From the NCBI GenBank assembly GCA_028723525.1, contig JAQYET010000023.1, forward strand, positions 62,001 through 126,000: 64,000 bases of DNA, in the 5' to 3' direction. Under the pieces are notes generated by a model, which was given only the letters and a program-made list of their open reading frames with translations, did not search any database and was not told the DNA's origin. Below, one piece after another: positions 1 through 9,372 of this stretch. Origin of the DNA: Prevotellaceae bacterium. GTDB taxonomy: Bacteria; Bacteroidota; Bacteroidia; Bacteroidales; Bacteroidaceae. The position numbers were made by a program, and so were the translations under genes. Each line of letters starts with the position of its first letter. Positions within the stretch are counted from its first letter, which is position 1.

Positions 1-357
1 AAGTTGCCACGCACGTTGGGCGAGTTTGAAGGCAGCGAAGTGGTGATTGGTGCAGGCAGGTTCGGACCTTACGTGTTGAACAACCGCAAATATGTTTCTA
101 TCCCAAAGACCATCGATCCCATGACAATAACGCTCGCCGAGGCAGTGGCTTTGATAGAAGACAAGCGCAAACAGGACGAGAAACGACACCTCAGAAAGTT
201 CGACGAAGACCCCGAGCTTGAGGTGATGAACGGTCGCTTCGGTCCCTACGTGGCATATAAAGGCAAGAACTACCGACTGCCCAAGGCGATGCACGCCAAG
301 GCTTCGGAACTCACTTTCGAACAATGTATGGAGGTGGTGAGCAAAGCCAAGAAATGA
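1..357 (+). CDS. topA: DNA topoisomerase I, C-terminal end (partial at window edge)
   Basis: The open frame runs from the first base, so only about the last 118 residues are present. Two copies of the motif GRFGPYV are visible, each followed by a K/R-rich stretch and separated by a charged linker. This is the pattern of the C-terminal repeats of bacterial type IA topoisomerase I, which relaxes negative supercoils. The catalytic domain lies outside the window. The stop codon overlaps the next start (ATGA), so topA and aroK are probably co-transcribed. The identification rests on the repeats only. Confidence 0.8.
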   Translation, partial: KLPRTLGEFEGSEVVIGAGRFGPYVLNNRKYVSIPKTIDPMTITLAEAVALIEDKRKQDEKRHLRKFDEDPELEVMNGRFGPYVAYKGKNYRLPKAMHAKASELTFEQCMEVVSKAKK

Positions 358-881
358 AAAGGATAATCCTCATCGGATACATGGGTGCTGGCAAGACCAC
401 CATAGGCAGGGCACTTTCGAGAGAACTCGACATGATGTTCTATGACCTTGACTGGTATGTGGAAACCCGCATGCACCGTTCGGTGGCACAGATTTTTGCA
501 GAGAAGGGCGAGGAAGGGTTCAGAAAGATAGAGCACAGCATGCTGCACGAAGTGGCAGAGTTTGAGAACGTGATAATAAGTTGTGGCGGAGGAACACCCT
601 GTCACTTCGATAACATGGACTATCTCAACCTTCAGGGCGAGACGGTATATCTCAAGGCAAGACCCGAAGTGCTCTGCGGACACCTCAAGATGGGAAGAGT
701 GGAACGCCCGCTGATAAAAGGCAAGGACGAGGAAGAACTGCTGCGCTTCATCACCGGACAACTGGAGGAGCGCGAGTCCTACTACAATAAGGCGAAATAT
801 CAGCTCGACGTGTCGCTGATGGACACCTACGAGAAGATAAAGATAAGCGTGACAGAAGTGAGAAGGCTGCTCGGGGTGTGA
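354..881 (+). CDS. aroK: Shikimate kinase
   Basis: This 175-residue protein phosphorylates shikimate at the 3-hydroxyl, the fifth step of chorismate synthesis. The Walker A loop GYMGAGKTT is at residues 8-16, the DLD motif at 31-33, and the substrate-binding SCGGG at about 76-80. The length is normal for AroK. I chose the ATG that overlaps the topA stop as ATGA, because the kinase fold begins at once (MKRIILIGYMG). An upstream in-frame ATG would add ten unlikely residues. Confidence 0.93.
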   Translation: MKRIILIGYMGAGKTTIGRALSRELDMMFYDLDWYVETRMHRSVAQIFAEKGEEGFRKIEHSMLHEVAEFENVIISCGGGTPCHFDNMDYLNLQGETVYLKARPEVLCGHLKMGRVERPLIKGKDEEELLRFITGQLEERESYYNKAKYQLDVSLMDTYEKIKISVTEVRRLLGV

Positions 882-950
882 GCATACGGGGCCGGCACCG
901 CGGCGTGACAGTATTATAATAAGGTAACATAACATATAAATAACAAGCCA

Positions 951-2843
951 ATGAAGAAGTGGACAATCGATGACTCCAAGGAACTGTATAACATTAACGG
1001 CTGGGGTACGTCCTATTTCGGTATCAACGACAAGGGCAATGTCTATGTGTCGCCATGCAAGGACGATGTGAAGATTGACCTGCATGAGGTGATGAACGAA
1101 CTTGCCCTGCGCGATGTGTCGTCGCCGGTGCTGCTCCGTTTCCCCGACATTCTCGACAATCGTATCGAGAAAACGGCGTCATGCTTCAGGCAGGCGGCAG
1201 ACGAATATGGATATAAAGGCGAGAATTTCGTAATCTATCCGATAAAGGTGAACCAGATGCAGCCCGTGGTGGAGGAGATTATAAGCCACGGCAGAAAGTT
1301 CAATCTCGGACTGGAAGCCGGCTCGAAGCCCGAACTGCATGCCGTGATTGCGGTGCAGTGCCAGAGCGATTCGCTGATAATATGCAACGGATACAAGGAC
1401 CAGAGCTACATCGAACTTGCTCTGCTGGCTCACAAAATGGGCAAGCGCATATTCATTGTGGTGGAGAAACTCAACGAACTTGAGATAATAGCGCGGGCGG
1501 CAAAGAAACTGAACGTGAAGCCAAACCTCGGCATACGCATCAAACTTGCATCGAGCGGAAGCGGTAAATGGGAAGACAGCGGAGGCGATGCGTCGAAGTT
1601 CGGGCTCACAAGTTCGGAACTCCTGCAGGCTCTTGAGATACTCGATAAGAAGGGGATGCACGACTGCCTGCGACTGATACACTTCCACATAGGCTCGCAG
1701 ATAACAAAGATAAGGCGCATACAGACGGCATTGCGCGAGGCATCGCAGTTCTATATCCAACTCCATAAAATGGGATATAACGTGGACTTCGTTGACTGCG
1801 GAGGCGGACTCGGGGTTGACTACGACGGCACGAGGTCTCCGTCGAGCGAAAGTTCGGTGAACTACTCCATTCAGGAATATGTGAACGACTGCATCTATAC
1901 ATTCGTGGAGGCAGCCAACAAGAATGACATACAGCACCCGAATATCATCACCGAGAGCGGTCGTTCGCTCACAGCACACCACTCGGTGCTCATAATCGAC
2001 GTCCTCGAAACAGCCTCGCTGCCGGAGATGAAAGAGAGTTTCGAGCCTGCAGAGAACGCCCACCAGCTCGTGAAAGACCTCTACGAAATATGGGATAACC
2101 TAAATCCGAGGTCGATGCTTGAGGACTGGCACGATGCCGAACAGATACGAGAGGAGTCGCTCGACCTGTTCAGTCATGGGCTCGTTGACCTCAAAACACG
2201 GGCAGAAATAGAGAGCATGTTCTGGAGCGTTTGCCGCGAAATAAACCTCCTCGTGAAAGGAATGAAGCACACGCCGGAGGAACTTCGCCGTCTCGACAAA
2301 CTGCTTGCAGATAAGTATTTCTGCAATTTCTCGATATTCCAGTCGCTCCCCGACGCGTGGGCTATAGACCAACTGTTCCCCATAATGCCGATACAGCGGC
2401 TCAACGAGAAACCCTCGCGCACCGCAACCCTGCAGGACGTGACCTGCGACAGCGACGGAAAGATAGCAAACTTCGTCACCAACCGCCACGTGTCACACAT
2501 CCTCCCGGTGCACTCGCTGCACAGTAACGAGACGTATTATCTCGGCGCATTCCTCGTGGGAGCATATCAGGAGATACTCGGAGACATGCACAATCTCTTC
2601 GGAGACACCAACGCCGTGCACATATCAGTTAAGGACGGAAAGTATCACATCGACCAGATTTTCGACGGAGAGACCGTGGAAGATGTGCTCGACTACGTGC
2701 AATACAATCCCAAAAAACTTGTGCGGCAACTTGAAACATGGGTCACAAAGAGCGTAAAACAAGGCAAAATATCGCTTGAAGAGGGCAAGGAATTCCTCTC
2801 AAACTACCGCTCCGGACTTTACGGATACACCTATTTGGAGTAA
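951..2843 (+). CDS. speA: Biosynthetic arginine decarboxylase
   Basis: This 630-residue PLP enzyme of fold type III converts arginine to agmatine, the first step of polyamine synthesis. The PLP-binding lysine is K99 in YPIKVNQ. HFHIGSQ and CGGGLGVDYDG follow in the barrel domain, and the C-terminal beta domain appears complete. The length matches the SpeA family. The gene starts 69 bp after aroK and ends just before a strong hairpin terminator. No agmatine-processing genes lie next to it here. Confidence 0.93.
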   Translation: MKKWTIDDSKELYNINGWGTSYFGINDKGNVYVSPCKDDVKIDLHEVMNELALRDVSSPVLLRFPDILDNRIEKTASCFRQAADEYGYKGENFVIYPIKVNQMQPVVEEIISHGRKFNLGLEAGSKPELHAVIAVQCQSDSLIICNGYKDQSYIELALLAHKMGKRIFIVVEKLNELEIIARAAKKLNVKPNLGIRIKLASSGSGKWEDSGGDASKFGLTSSELLQALEILDKKGMHDCLRLIHFHIGSQITKIRRIQTALREASQFYIQLHKMGYNVDFVDCGGGLGVDYDGTRSPSSESSVNYSIQEYVNDCIYTFVEAANKNDIQHPNIITESGRSLTAHHSVLIIDVLETASLPEMKESFEPAENAHQLVKDLYEIWDNLNPRSMLEDWHDAEQIREESLDLFSHGLVDLKTRAEIESMFWSVCREINLLVKGMKHTPEELRRLDKLLADKYFCNFSIFQSLPDAWAIDQLFPIMPIQRLNEKPSRTATLQDVTCDSDGKIANFVTNRHVSHILPVHSLHSNETYYLGAFLVGAYQEILGDMHNLFGDTNAVHISVKDGKYHIDQIFDGETVEDVLDYVQYNPKKLVRQLETWVTKSVKQGKISLEEGKEFLSNYRSGLYGYTYLE

Positions 2844-2855
2844 GAACAACGCAAA

Positions 2856-2890
2856 AAAGGGGTTTAGGACTGCGCTTCTAAACCCCTTTA
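2856..2890 (+). terminator. Rho-independent terminator after speA
   Basis: A 9-bp stem, GGGGTTTAG at 2859-2867 with CTAAACCCC at 2878-2886, is extended by A/T pairs on both sides. It begins 15 bp after the speA stop. The TTTA tract after it is short. Confidence 0.75.
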
Positions 2891-2979
2891 ATAACGGCCT
2901 TAAATGCAAATTGGTGTTAAATCCGCACCCCTTTATGTAACTTTCACCCCTCATCAGTCGTCAACCAAACAGAGAGAAG

Positions 2980-3492
2980 ATGAAGAATATCAGTTTCCGT
3001 AATGATGTATTGCCGTTGAAAAACGTGCTCTACCGCCTTGCGTTGAGAATAACTCTCAGCCGTGAAGAGGCAGAAGACATCGTGCAGGACACGCTGATAA
3101 AGGTCTGGAACAGGCGAGACGACTGGCAGTCTATTGACAGTGTCGAGGCGTATAGCATCACGGTATGCCGCAATCTCGCGCTCGACGCAATCAAAAAGAG
3201 AGACAACAACAACGAGTCTCTTGACCAAAGAGTCGTGGAAACGCCCGACCAAGCATCCAATCCGCACGAGTTGATGATTAAAAAAGACAGAGTGGAAATG
3301 GTCAGACAGCTCGTGAACAGACTCCCCGAGAAGCAACGCAGTTGCCTGCAGTTGCGGGATTTCGAGGGGAAAACATACAAGGAAATTGCCGAGATGCTGG
3401 AAGTCACGGAAGAACAAGTCAAGGTTAACATCTTCAGGGCACGCCAATCGATAAGGCAACAATTCGATAAAGCAGACAAATATGGATTATAA
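2980..3492 (+). CDS. ECF-type RNA polymerase sigma factor
   Basis: This 170-residue sigma-70 family protein has region 2 near the N-terminus (EEAEDIVQDTLIKVW, the core-binding and -10 recognition region) and region 4 near the C-terminus (LPEKQRSCLQLRDFEGKTY, then EIAEMLEVTEEQVKVNIFRA, a helix-turn-helix). It overlaps the next gene by 11 bp. That gene encodes a protein with one membrane segment, the usual layout of an ECF sigma factor and its anti-sigma partner. The regulon cannot be told from the sequence. Confidence 0.9.
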   Translation: MKNISFRNDVLPLKNVLYRLALRITLSREEAEDIVQDTLIKVWNRRDDWQSIDSVEAYSITVCRNLALDAIKKRDNNNESLDQRVVETPDQASNPHELMIKKDRVEMVRQLVNRLPEKQRSCLQLRDFEGKTYKEIAEMLEVTEEQVKVNIFRARQSIRQQFDKADKYGL

Positions 3493-3958
3493 ATACATCG
3501 AACAACTACTTGAGCGTTACTGGCAAGGCGAGACATCGCTCGAAGAGGAGGAAATTCTCAGAACCTTCTTCTGCCAGAAAGACCTCCCCGAAGGGCTGCA
3601 GCAGTATGCTCCGCTGTTTGCTTATCAGCGGGAGGAGACGCGCACCGACCGTCTCGGCGACGACTTCGACAGGCGCATGCTTGAGTTGGTTGGAGAGCAA
3701 CAGCCGGTGAAGGCGCGCACGCTTAGCCTCACACGGCGCATGATGCCGATGTTCAAGGCGGCAGCAGTAGTGGCGATATTCCTCACGCTTGGCAACGCCG
3801 CACAGGTGGCTTTCAGCGGAGCCGACAGGTCGCAGCCGGCAAATAGTCACGGCATTTCAAGACATTCAGACGCCATTCCCGTGGCAAAGGCAGACACGGT
3901 GAGGCTCGACTCTATCAAGAAAGTTCAGCAAGAGATGTCGTCAGCGATAATAAAATAA
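3482..3958 (+). CDS. Probable membrane anti-sigma factor
   Basis: This 158-residue protein begins MDYKYIEQLLERYWQGETS, an acidic helical N-terminus common in small Bacteroidetes proteins that accompany ECF sigma factors. One hydrophobic segment lies at about residues 83-104 (FKAAAVVAIFLTLGNAAQ), followed by a short tail that would be periplasmic. No zinc-binding anti-sigma HXXXCXXC motif is visible. The anti-sigma role is inferred from the 11-bp overlap with the sigma gene and from topology. Confidence 0.6.
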   Translation: MDYKYIEQLLERYWQGETSLEEEEILRTFFCQKDLPEGLQQYAPLFAYQREETRTDRLGDDFDRRMLELVGEQQPVKARTLSLTRRMMPMFKAAAVVAIFLTLGNAAQVAFSGADRSQPANSHGISRHSDAIPVAKADTVRLDSIKKVQQEMSSAIIK

Positions 3959-4066
3959 GATAATTTTCTAAGCTTTCTCTATAATATCAATCATGTTTAA
4001 TTAAGACAAAAGGAAGTTGTGAAACTTCATTCTCTCAAATTTTTCATAATATATTGAATAATAGGA

Positions 4067-4103
4067 CTTGAGGCATCGCTCGATTACGAGCGATGCCTCT
4101 AAG
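4067..4103. terminator. Hairpin between convergent anti-sigma and CPBP genes
   Basis: A perfect 13-bp stem, GAGGCATCGCTCG at 4070-4082 with CGAGCGATGCCTC at 4087-4099, has an ATTA loop. It lies between two converging genes, 5 bp past the CPBP stop. T-tracts are weak on both sides, so it may work as a bidirectional or processing hairpin. Confidence 0.55.
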
Positions 4104-4104
4104 T

Positions 4105-4896
4105 TTATCTCTTCATCGAAAGGTGCAACTGATATAGCGCGGGCACCAATATCATGAGCGAGAAGAGCACGCTCAATGCCGCGCGCAGCGTGTTTCCTCC
4201 ATACAGGTCGGCAAGAGTCATGTCGTCGATGCCGGGTATTGCCCACGACATAAGGAACACTACGAGGTTGTTCATGCCATGTATCACGATACCCGGAATT
4301 ACACTGTCGGTTCTCACAAACACCCACCCGAGCAACAATCCGAGCAGGAACGCATGCGGTATCTGTATCGGATTGATATGTGCCACGGCAAAAATCACTG
4401 CCGATATTACCACTGCCATTCTCCTGTTATTGCGCCATTCCAGCAACGAACGGATTACAGCACCGCGAAAAACCACCTCCTCGCATAGCGGCACCAAGAC
4501 CACAATGGCGAGATAACCGAGCGGAGAACCGAACACACCGTTCATCGATTGCGACAGGTCGGGCAGGAAACGGAGTTGCTCCTGAAGCCATATCGATGGA
4601 AGTATGGTGCCGAGCGACGCCACGACACACCACAAGCCCACCTTCAACGGGCGGCTGCGCATGTAGTTACGGCTCACCGGACAGAACCTGCGCCACAGGA
4701 AAATGACTAACAGAATGATGTTTGCCACAACCATTCCGCCCACCTTCACGTCAATCGGAACTGTTCTCTGCGCCTCGTCGCCGAGAGCTTTCGCCACCTC
4801 ACAGCCCGTAAAAAGCAGATAAATGAAATTCGTTGCCGATGCCGCTATCCATGATACCAGCAAGAACATCAGCAGATAATAGATTGCCCTTTTCAT
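4105..4896 (-). CDS. CPBP-family intramembrane metalloprotease
   Basis: This 263-residue polytopic membrane protein has the CPBP (CAAX protease and bacteriocin-processing) motifs: CEEVVFRGAVIRSLL with the paired glutamates, and AVAHINPIQIPHAFLLGLLLG with the conserved histidines. These residues form the intramembrane glutamic protease site. At least six hydrophobic segments are visible. It overlaps the end of ribF by 4 bp (ATGA). The substrate is unknown; family members include prenyl-protein proteases and bacteriocin immunity proteins. Confidence 0.83.
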   Translation of the reverse strand: MKRAIYYLLMFLLVSWIAASATNFIYLLFTGCEVAKALGDEAQRTVPIDVKVGGMVVANIILLVIFLWRRFCPVSRNYMRSRPLKVGLWCVVASLGTILPSIWLQEQLRFLPDLSQSMNGVFGSPLGYLAIVVLVPLCEEVVFRGAVIRSLLEWRNNRRMAVVISAVIFAVAHINPIQIPHAFLLGLLLGWVFVRTDSVIPGIVIHGMNNLVVFLMSWAIPGIDDMTLADLYGGNTLRAALSVLFSLMILVPALYQLHLSMKR

Positions 4897-5837
4897 CCGT
4901 TCTTTTCTTTTTCAAATTGTTCTCTCACCATTATGGCATCCCTTTCGAGTTGCTCCTTCAGTTCTTCCACAGATGAGAACTGTCTCTCTTCGCGCAGTTT
5001 ATGCGTGAAAGCTACGTTTATCCGGCGACCATAGATGTCGCCGTTGAAGTCGAGAATATGCGCCTCCAATGTCTGTTTGTCGCCGTCGAAGGTTGGTCTT
5101 GTGCCGACGTTCATCATCGCCGGCATCTCGCCTGTCATCCCCTCCACCCTCACTCTCACGGCATACGCCCCCTGCTCCGGTATTATCTTCCGTGCATCTT
5201 CCGGTAGGATATTCGCCGTTGGGAACCCCAGTTCGCGCCCGATGCGGTGTCCTCCCACCACCGTTCCGGAGAAAGCATAGTGGCAGCCGAGGCATACCCC
5301 CGCCATTTCCACTTCGCCTTTACTGATGAAAGTGCGTATCACAGACGAACTCACGCCAATTCCGTTGAGCATGAAAGCCTGCGCCGGGAGCACCTCAATG
5401 CCCATTTCCCTGCCGTAGCGCACATATCCGTCGAACCCGTCACTGCGGTTATGCCCGAAGCGATTGTCGTAACCTATCACCAGCACCTCCACTCCGAGCC
5501 TTTCTTTCATTATCTTCAGCATGAAGTCGCGTGCCGACAGCTGTGCCATTTCCTTGCTGAAAGGCAACACCGCACAGCGTTCTATGCCGGTGGTTGACAG
5601 CAGAGCCGTCTTTTCCTCGTTTGTTGACAGCAGCCGTGGGAGATACTCGCACTCGAGCACCTCGCGCGGATGGCGGTCGAAAGTGATTACCGTGGAACCA
5701 AGTCCGCGGCTCTTCGCCTCTGTCACCACGCGTTCGATAAGGAAGCGATGTCCGCGATGCACGCCGTCGAAGAAGCCTATCGTGGCAACGCATGGGCGTT
5801 GGCAGCGGCAGTCGTCGGTAAGTATTATTTTCTCCAT
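4893..5837 (-). CDS. ribF: Bifunctional riboflavin kinase / FAD synthetase
   Basis: RibF converts riboflavin to FMN and then FAD. The N-terminal adenylyltransferase domain shows TIGFFDGVHRGH near residue 20, and the C-terminal kinase domain shows GRELGFPTANI. I start it at the ATG giving MEKIILTDDCRCQRP, about 314 residues and normal for the family. The longer frame would add 20 residues overlapping the upstream gene. Its stop overlaps the CPBP start. Confidence 0.92.
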   Translation of the reverse strand: MEKIILTDDCRCQRPCVATIGFFDGVHRGHRFLIERVVTEAKSRGLGSTVITFDRHPREVLECEYLPRLLSTNEEKTALLSTTGIERCAVLPFSKEMAQLSARDFMLKIMKERLGVEVLVIGYDNRFGHNRSDGFDGYVRYGREMGIEVLPAQAFMLNGIGVSSSVIRTFISKGEVEMAGVCLGCHYAFSGTVVGGHRIGRELGFPTANILPEDARKIIPEQGAYAVRVRVEGMTGEMPAMMNVGTRPTFDGDKQTLEAHILDFNGDIYGRRINVAFTHKLREERQFSSVEELKEQLERDAIMVREQFEKEKNG

Positions 5838-5872
5838 TAGTATGTTATTGTCTGTTTCTTGCGCCCTTTCGG

Positions 5873-6493
5873 TCACAGTTTCTTCATCCACAGCCACCCC
5901 TCCGGGTCGTGCATAGTGTTTATTCCCACACTTTCTGCCGCTTCACAGTTGGCTGCAGAGTCGTCGATGAACAGCGTTTCGCCGGCGTCAATCCCCGCTT
6001 CGGCAAGCATGGTGAGGAAAATCTCGCGCCCGGGCTTAACCATTCCCATCTCATAAGACAGGAAAATGCGCTCAAAGAAGTCGCCAACACCGAGTTCGCC
6101 ACAGCGGAAATACTTCTCCACCGACAGTTCCCAGTGTATCACGTTGGTGTTGCTGAGCAAGAAGATGCGATGGTCTTTCCTCAGTTCGGCTATCCTTAGC
6201 AGTTTCTCCTGAGGTATTCCCGTGAGCAGTTCGCCCCACGCCCATGCTATCTTTTCGTCTGAAGCATGGCAACGAGGCGACTTCCTGCGCACCTCGTTGC
6301 AGAACTCTGCCACTCCGATGCTCCCTATTTCGAGGTCGTGAAACAGGTCTTCCTGCCGGCATTCGTCAACATACCCCGATATTTCCCATGCCCCGATGCT
6401 GTCGAGGGCGGCTATGCAGCGGCGTTTGTCGAGTCCCACGAGCACGCCGCCGAAGTCGAACACGATATTCCTTATCTCCCTATCCTTTGCCAT
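5873..6493 (-). CDS. HAD-superfamily hydrolase
   Basis: This protein of about 206 residues has the four HAD motifs: the nucleophile loop VFDFGGVLVGLD, the threonine/serine motif LLSNTN, the lysine motif MGMVKPG, and the acidic motif FIDDSAANCEAA. The layout resembles epoxide-hydrolase N-terminal and alpha-D-glucose-1-phosphate phosphatase (YihX) types. It probably dephosphorylates a small metabolite that the sequence does not identify. Its start overlaps the end of the P-type ATPase by 14 bp, so translation may be coupled. Confidence 0.8.
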   Translation of the reverse strand: MAKDREIRNIVFDFGGVLVGLDKRRCIAALDSIGAWEISGYVDECRQEDLFHDLEIGSIGVAEFCNEVRRKSPRCHASDEKIAWAWGELLTGIPQEKLLRIAELRKDHRIFLLSNTNVIHWELSVEKYFRCGELGVGDFFERIFLSYEMGMVKPGREIFLTMLAEAGIDAGETLFIDDSAANCEAAESVGINTMHDPEGWLWMKKL

Positions 6494-9083
6494 TTGCCAC
6501 ATTATGCCTTATGCGTTTGAACAGTCTCCATATTTCGCCAACCCACAGAACTATCGATGTTCCCCCTATCGTCATAGCCCATTCCTGCCAACTCATGCCG
6601 TCGGTGCGGAACATTTTGCCTCCAAACTCCACTATCAGCCACTGTCCCACCATTACAGATACCAGCACGATGAGCAGCCCCAGGTCGCGCAACAGGTATC
6701 TGAACGCGCTGTGACTGCTGCCTAATGCCTTCGCATTGAACAGGTTCCACACCTGCAGCATAACGAAAGTGGTGAAGAAAATCGTCAATTCGTGGAGCTG
6801 CACGCCGTAGTAGGCATCATCGTGGAGACTGTGCCACAACATCACGAACAACATTCCGAAGAACGACAGTCCGGCAAACAAGATGCCTTCTATCACCGGT
6901 CGCGACAGGATAAAGTCGTCCTGCGAGCGCGGTTTGTCCTTCATCACCTCCCGCGAGGGTGGCAGCGAGGCGAGAGCCATTGCCGCAAAGGTGTCCATTA
7001 TCAGGTTTACCCAGAGTATCTGGGTCACGGTGAGCGGCAGTTCGGTGCCAATCAGCGAGCCTGCGAGCACCAACAGAAGAGCCGTCACGTTGACCACCAG
7101 TTGGAAATATAGGAACCGCTGTATGTTCCTGTAAAGCGAACGCCCCCACATCACGGCGTGGGTGATGCTGCGGAACGAGTCGTCGAGCAGCGTCATATCA
7201 CTTGCCTGTTTTGCCACGCCGGTGCCGGAGCCGAGCGAAAGTCCCACATGTGCATGGTGCAGCGCAGGCGCATCGTTCGTTCCGTCGCCCGTCACTGCCA
7301 CCACGTTGCCATGCTTCTGCAGCATCTGCACAAGTCGTTGCTTGTCCTGTGGGCGTGCCCGGCTTATCACCTTCAGTTTTTCCACCCTCGCCATAGCGTC
7401 CTCATCGCTCAGTGCGGCAAACTCGGCACCGGTGATATGGAAGCCCTCGCTCGGCTCTATTCCTATCTGCCGCGCAATCTCTATTGCCGTTCCCGACACG
7501 TCGCCGGTGACAATCTTCACCTCAATGCCGGCACTATGACACTGTGCCACGGCGTCGGGCACGTCATCGCGTATCGGGTCTTCGAGAGCCGCTATAGCCT
7601 GCAGGCGCAGTCCGTTGAGATTGTTCTCTATCTTGTCGCCCGCGAAAGGTTTCGCCGCCAATGCCAGTGTGCGCATGGCTTTTCCCTGTTTGTCGCTGAG
7701 GAATGTCTCTGCCCGGCTGCGTTCTGCGGCGTCTATGTCGCACATCTGCATCACTATTTCAGGCGCGCCTTTCACGAACAGCCAGCCCTCACCGCCCGTT
7801 CTGACAGCCGTTGCCATCATTTTCCGCTCGGTGGAGAAAGGCATGATGTCGGCAGTCTCTGCCTCGCCACGTATCGTTTCGTAGTCTGCCCCCTTCCCTT
7901 TTATCCATTCCAGAAGTGCTATTTCCGTAGGATTGCCCACGCCTGCATGTGCTGTGGTGTTGATGGCTATTGCCTTGGCGAGCAGTTCCTGTTGCTGTTT
8001 CTCGTCGCCGCCGAACAGCATCATATCCTCAACCCGCATGCGGTTTTGCGTCAGTGTGCCCGTCTTGTCGGTGCATATCACGTTCACTGCCCCCATCGTT
8101 TCGCAGGCATGGAGTTTTCTTACGAGGTTGTTGCTCTTCAGCATTCGCCTCATGTTCAGAGCCAAAGCCAGCGTCACCGCCATAGGCAGACCCTCGGGCA
8201 CAGCCATGACAATCAGCGTCACTGCCATCATAAAGTATTTCAGAACCTCCTCTGCCATGCCGAGATAGTTGTCGGAGTGCCAGAGGGCGGTGTTTGTTAT
8301 CACGTCATGGACAAGGAAAATCACAAATGCTGCCCCGGCAACGGTGAAGCCCACCTTACTGATAAGTTTCGCCAAGCGGTCGAGTTGCCGGCTGAGCGGA
8401 GTCTTTACCCCGGTCTCTTCGCTGCTGCTTCGTGCCACATTGCCAATCTCGGTGTGGTCTCCCACTGCCGTTACCGAATATTCGCCGTTGCCGTTCATCA
8501 CCATTGTTGAGCGCAGCACCATGTTCTGCGGGTATGCCGCATCGCCCTTTCCGTACCTGTCGATGTCGGCGTGTTTCGTGGCAAGGGGCTCTCCGGTGAG
8601 CGACGACTCGTCAATCTGCAGGTCTGACGATACAATCAGCGTTCCGTCGGCAGGCACTTCGTCGCCCGTTTCCACGAAAACGATGTCGCCCACCACCACG
8701 TCGCGCCGCGCTATGGTCATCACCTGTCCGCCACGCCTCACCTTCACCGGCAGTTCCTCGTTGAGCGACGAGAGCATCTCAAACTTCTTCGCCGCATCAT
8801 ATTCGAAGTAGAACCCTATGCTGGTGGCAAGGAATATGGCAAGGAATATGCCTATCGTCTCCAAAAATTTGCCGTCAAAGAAAGCAAGGATGAGCGACAC
8901 CGTCGCAGCGACAAGCAATATCCGTATTATCGGGTCTTTATATTTCTCAAGATACAGTTTCCATATTGACACCTTACGCGGTGGCGTAAGCATGTTGTCG
9001 CCATGCCGCAGGCGGCTCTCGATGACTTCCTTCTCGCCAAGTCCCTCACGTGGAAATGCTGTTCCACTCGTTTCTACACCCAT
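6480..9083 (-). CDS. Calcium-translocating P-type ATPase (PMCA type)
   Basis: This 867-residue P2-type ATPase shows the actuator loop DESSLTGEP, the phosphorylation motif CDKTGTLTQNRM, and the hinge VTGDGTNDAPALHHAHVG. Membrane segment 4 reads VMAVPEGLPMAV, a PEGL motif typical of calcium pumps. The C-terminal six-helix block is complete. It probably exports Ca2+ from the cytoplasm. It is the first gene of the minus-strand run ATPase-HAD-ribF-CPBP. Confidence 0.88.
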   Translation of the reverse strand: MGVETSGTAFPREGLGEKEVIESRLRHGDNMLTPPRKVSIWKLYLEKYKDPIIRILLVAATVSLILAFFDGKFLETIGIFLAIFLATSIGFYFEYDAAKKFEMLSSLNEELPVKVRRGGQVMTIARRDVVVGDIVFVETGDEVPADGTLIVSSDLQIDESSLTGEPLATKHADIDRYGKGDAAYPQNMVLRSTMVMNGNGEYSVTAVGDHTEIGNVARSSSEETGVKTPLSRQLDRLAKLISKVGFTVAGAAFVIFLVHDVITNTALWHSDNYLGMAEEVLKYFMMAVTLIVMAVPEGLPMAVTLALALNMRRMLKSNNLVRKLHACETMGAVNVICTDKTGTLTQNRMRVEDMMLFGGDEKQQQELLAKAIAINTTAHAGVGNPTEIALLEWIKGKGADYETIRGEAETADIMPFSTERKMMATAVRTGGEGWLFVKGAPEIVMQMCDIDAAERSRAETFLSDKQGKAMRTLALAAKPFAGDKIENNLNGLRLQAIAALEDPIRDDVPDAVAQCHSAGIEVKIVTGDVSGTAIEIARQIGIEPSEGFHITGAEFAALSDEDAMARVEKLKVISRARPQDKQRLVQMLQKHGNVVAVTGDGTNDAPALHHAHVGLSLGSGTGVAKQASDMTLLDDSFRSITHAVMWGRSLYRNIQRFLYFQLVVNVTALLLVLAGSLIGTELPLTVTQILWVNLIMDTFAAMALASLPPSREVMKDKPRSQDDFILSRPVIEGILFAGLSFFGMLFVMLWHSLHDDAYYGVQLHELTIFFTTFVMLQVWNLFNAKALGSSHSAFRYLLRDLGLLIVLVSVMVGQWLIVEFGGKMFRTDGMSWQEWAMTIGGTSIVLWVGEIWRLFKRIRHNVANGKG

Positions 9084-9123
9084 AAATAAAATTCTATAAT
9101 GATAAACAAAAATAATCGGAGTG

Positions 9124-9131
9124 CAAAATTA
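9124..9131 (-). promoter_or_regulatory. Bacteroidetes -7 promoter element of the Ca-ATPase gene
   Basis: On the minus strand the site reads TAATTTTG, matching TAnnTTTG, about 40 bp before the ATPase start. The surrounding bases (AAAAATTAGTA then GCACTC) are nearly identical to the promoter-like core of the CRISPR repeat at 55.9 kb. No clear -33 TTTG is seen. Confidence 0.6.
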
Positions 9132-9372
9132 CTAATTTTTATCCACTACTCGTTACCTATCTTCCTTTTTTACGCTTATTTAGCAATCTTCTGCGGTCAT
9201 GCCTGTTCTTAATCAGTCGCAAGTGCACGCAAATCCTCTCATATCGCCATTGTTTAAATCCAAACACTGGCTTCCTGCGGCATGGTTTCATGCCTCGTGA
9301 TGCAAGGATACGTGTCTGTCGCGCATCAGTCAGCCCCGAAACGGATGATTGTTGGCATAATCCCGCAAAGTG

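Noticed and set aside
9250..9310. Small hairpin GGCATG-GTT-TCATGCC in the gap before purL
   Set aside because: The stem is short, there is no T-tract and no second copy; chance is likely.
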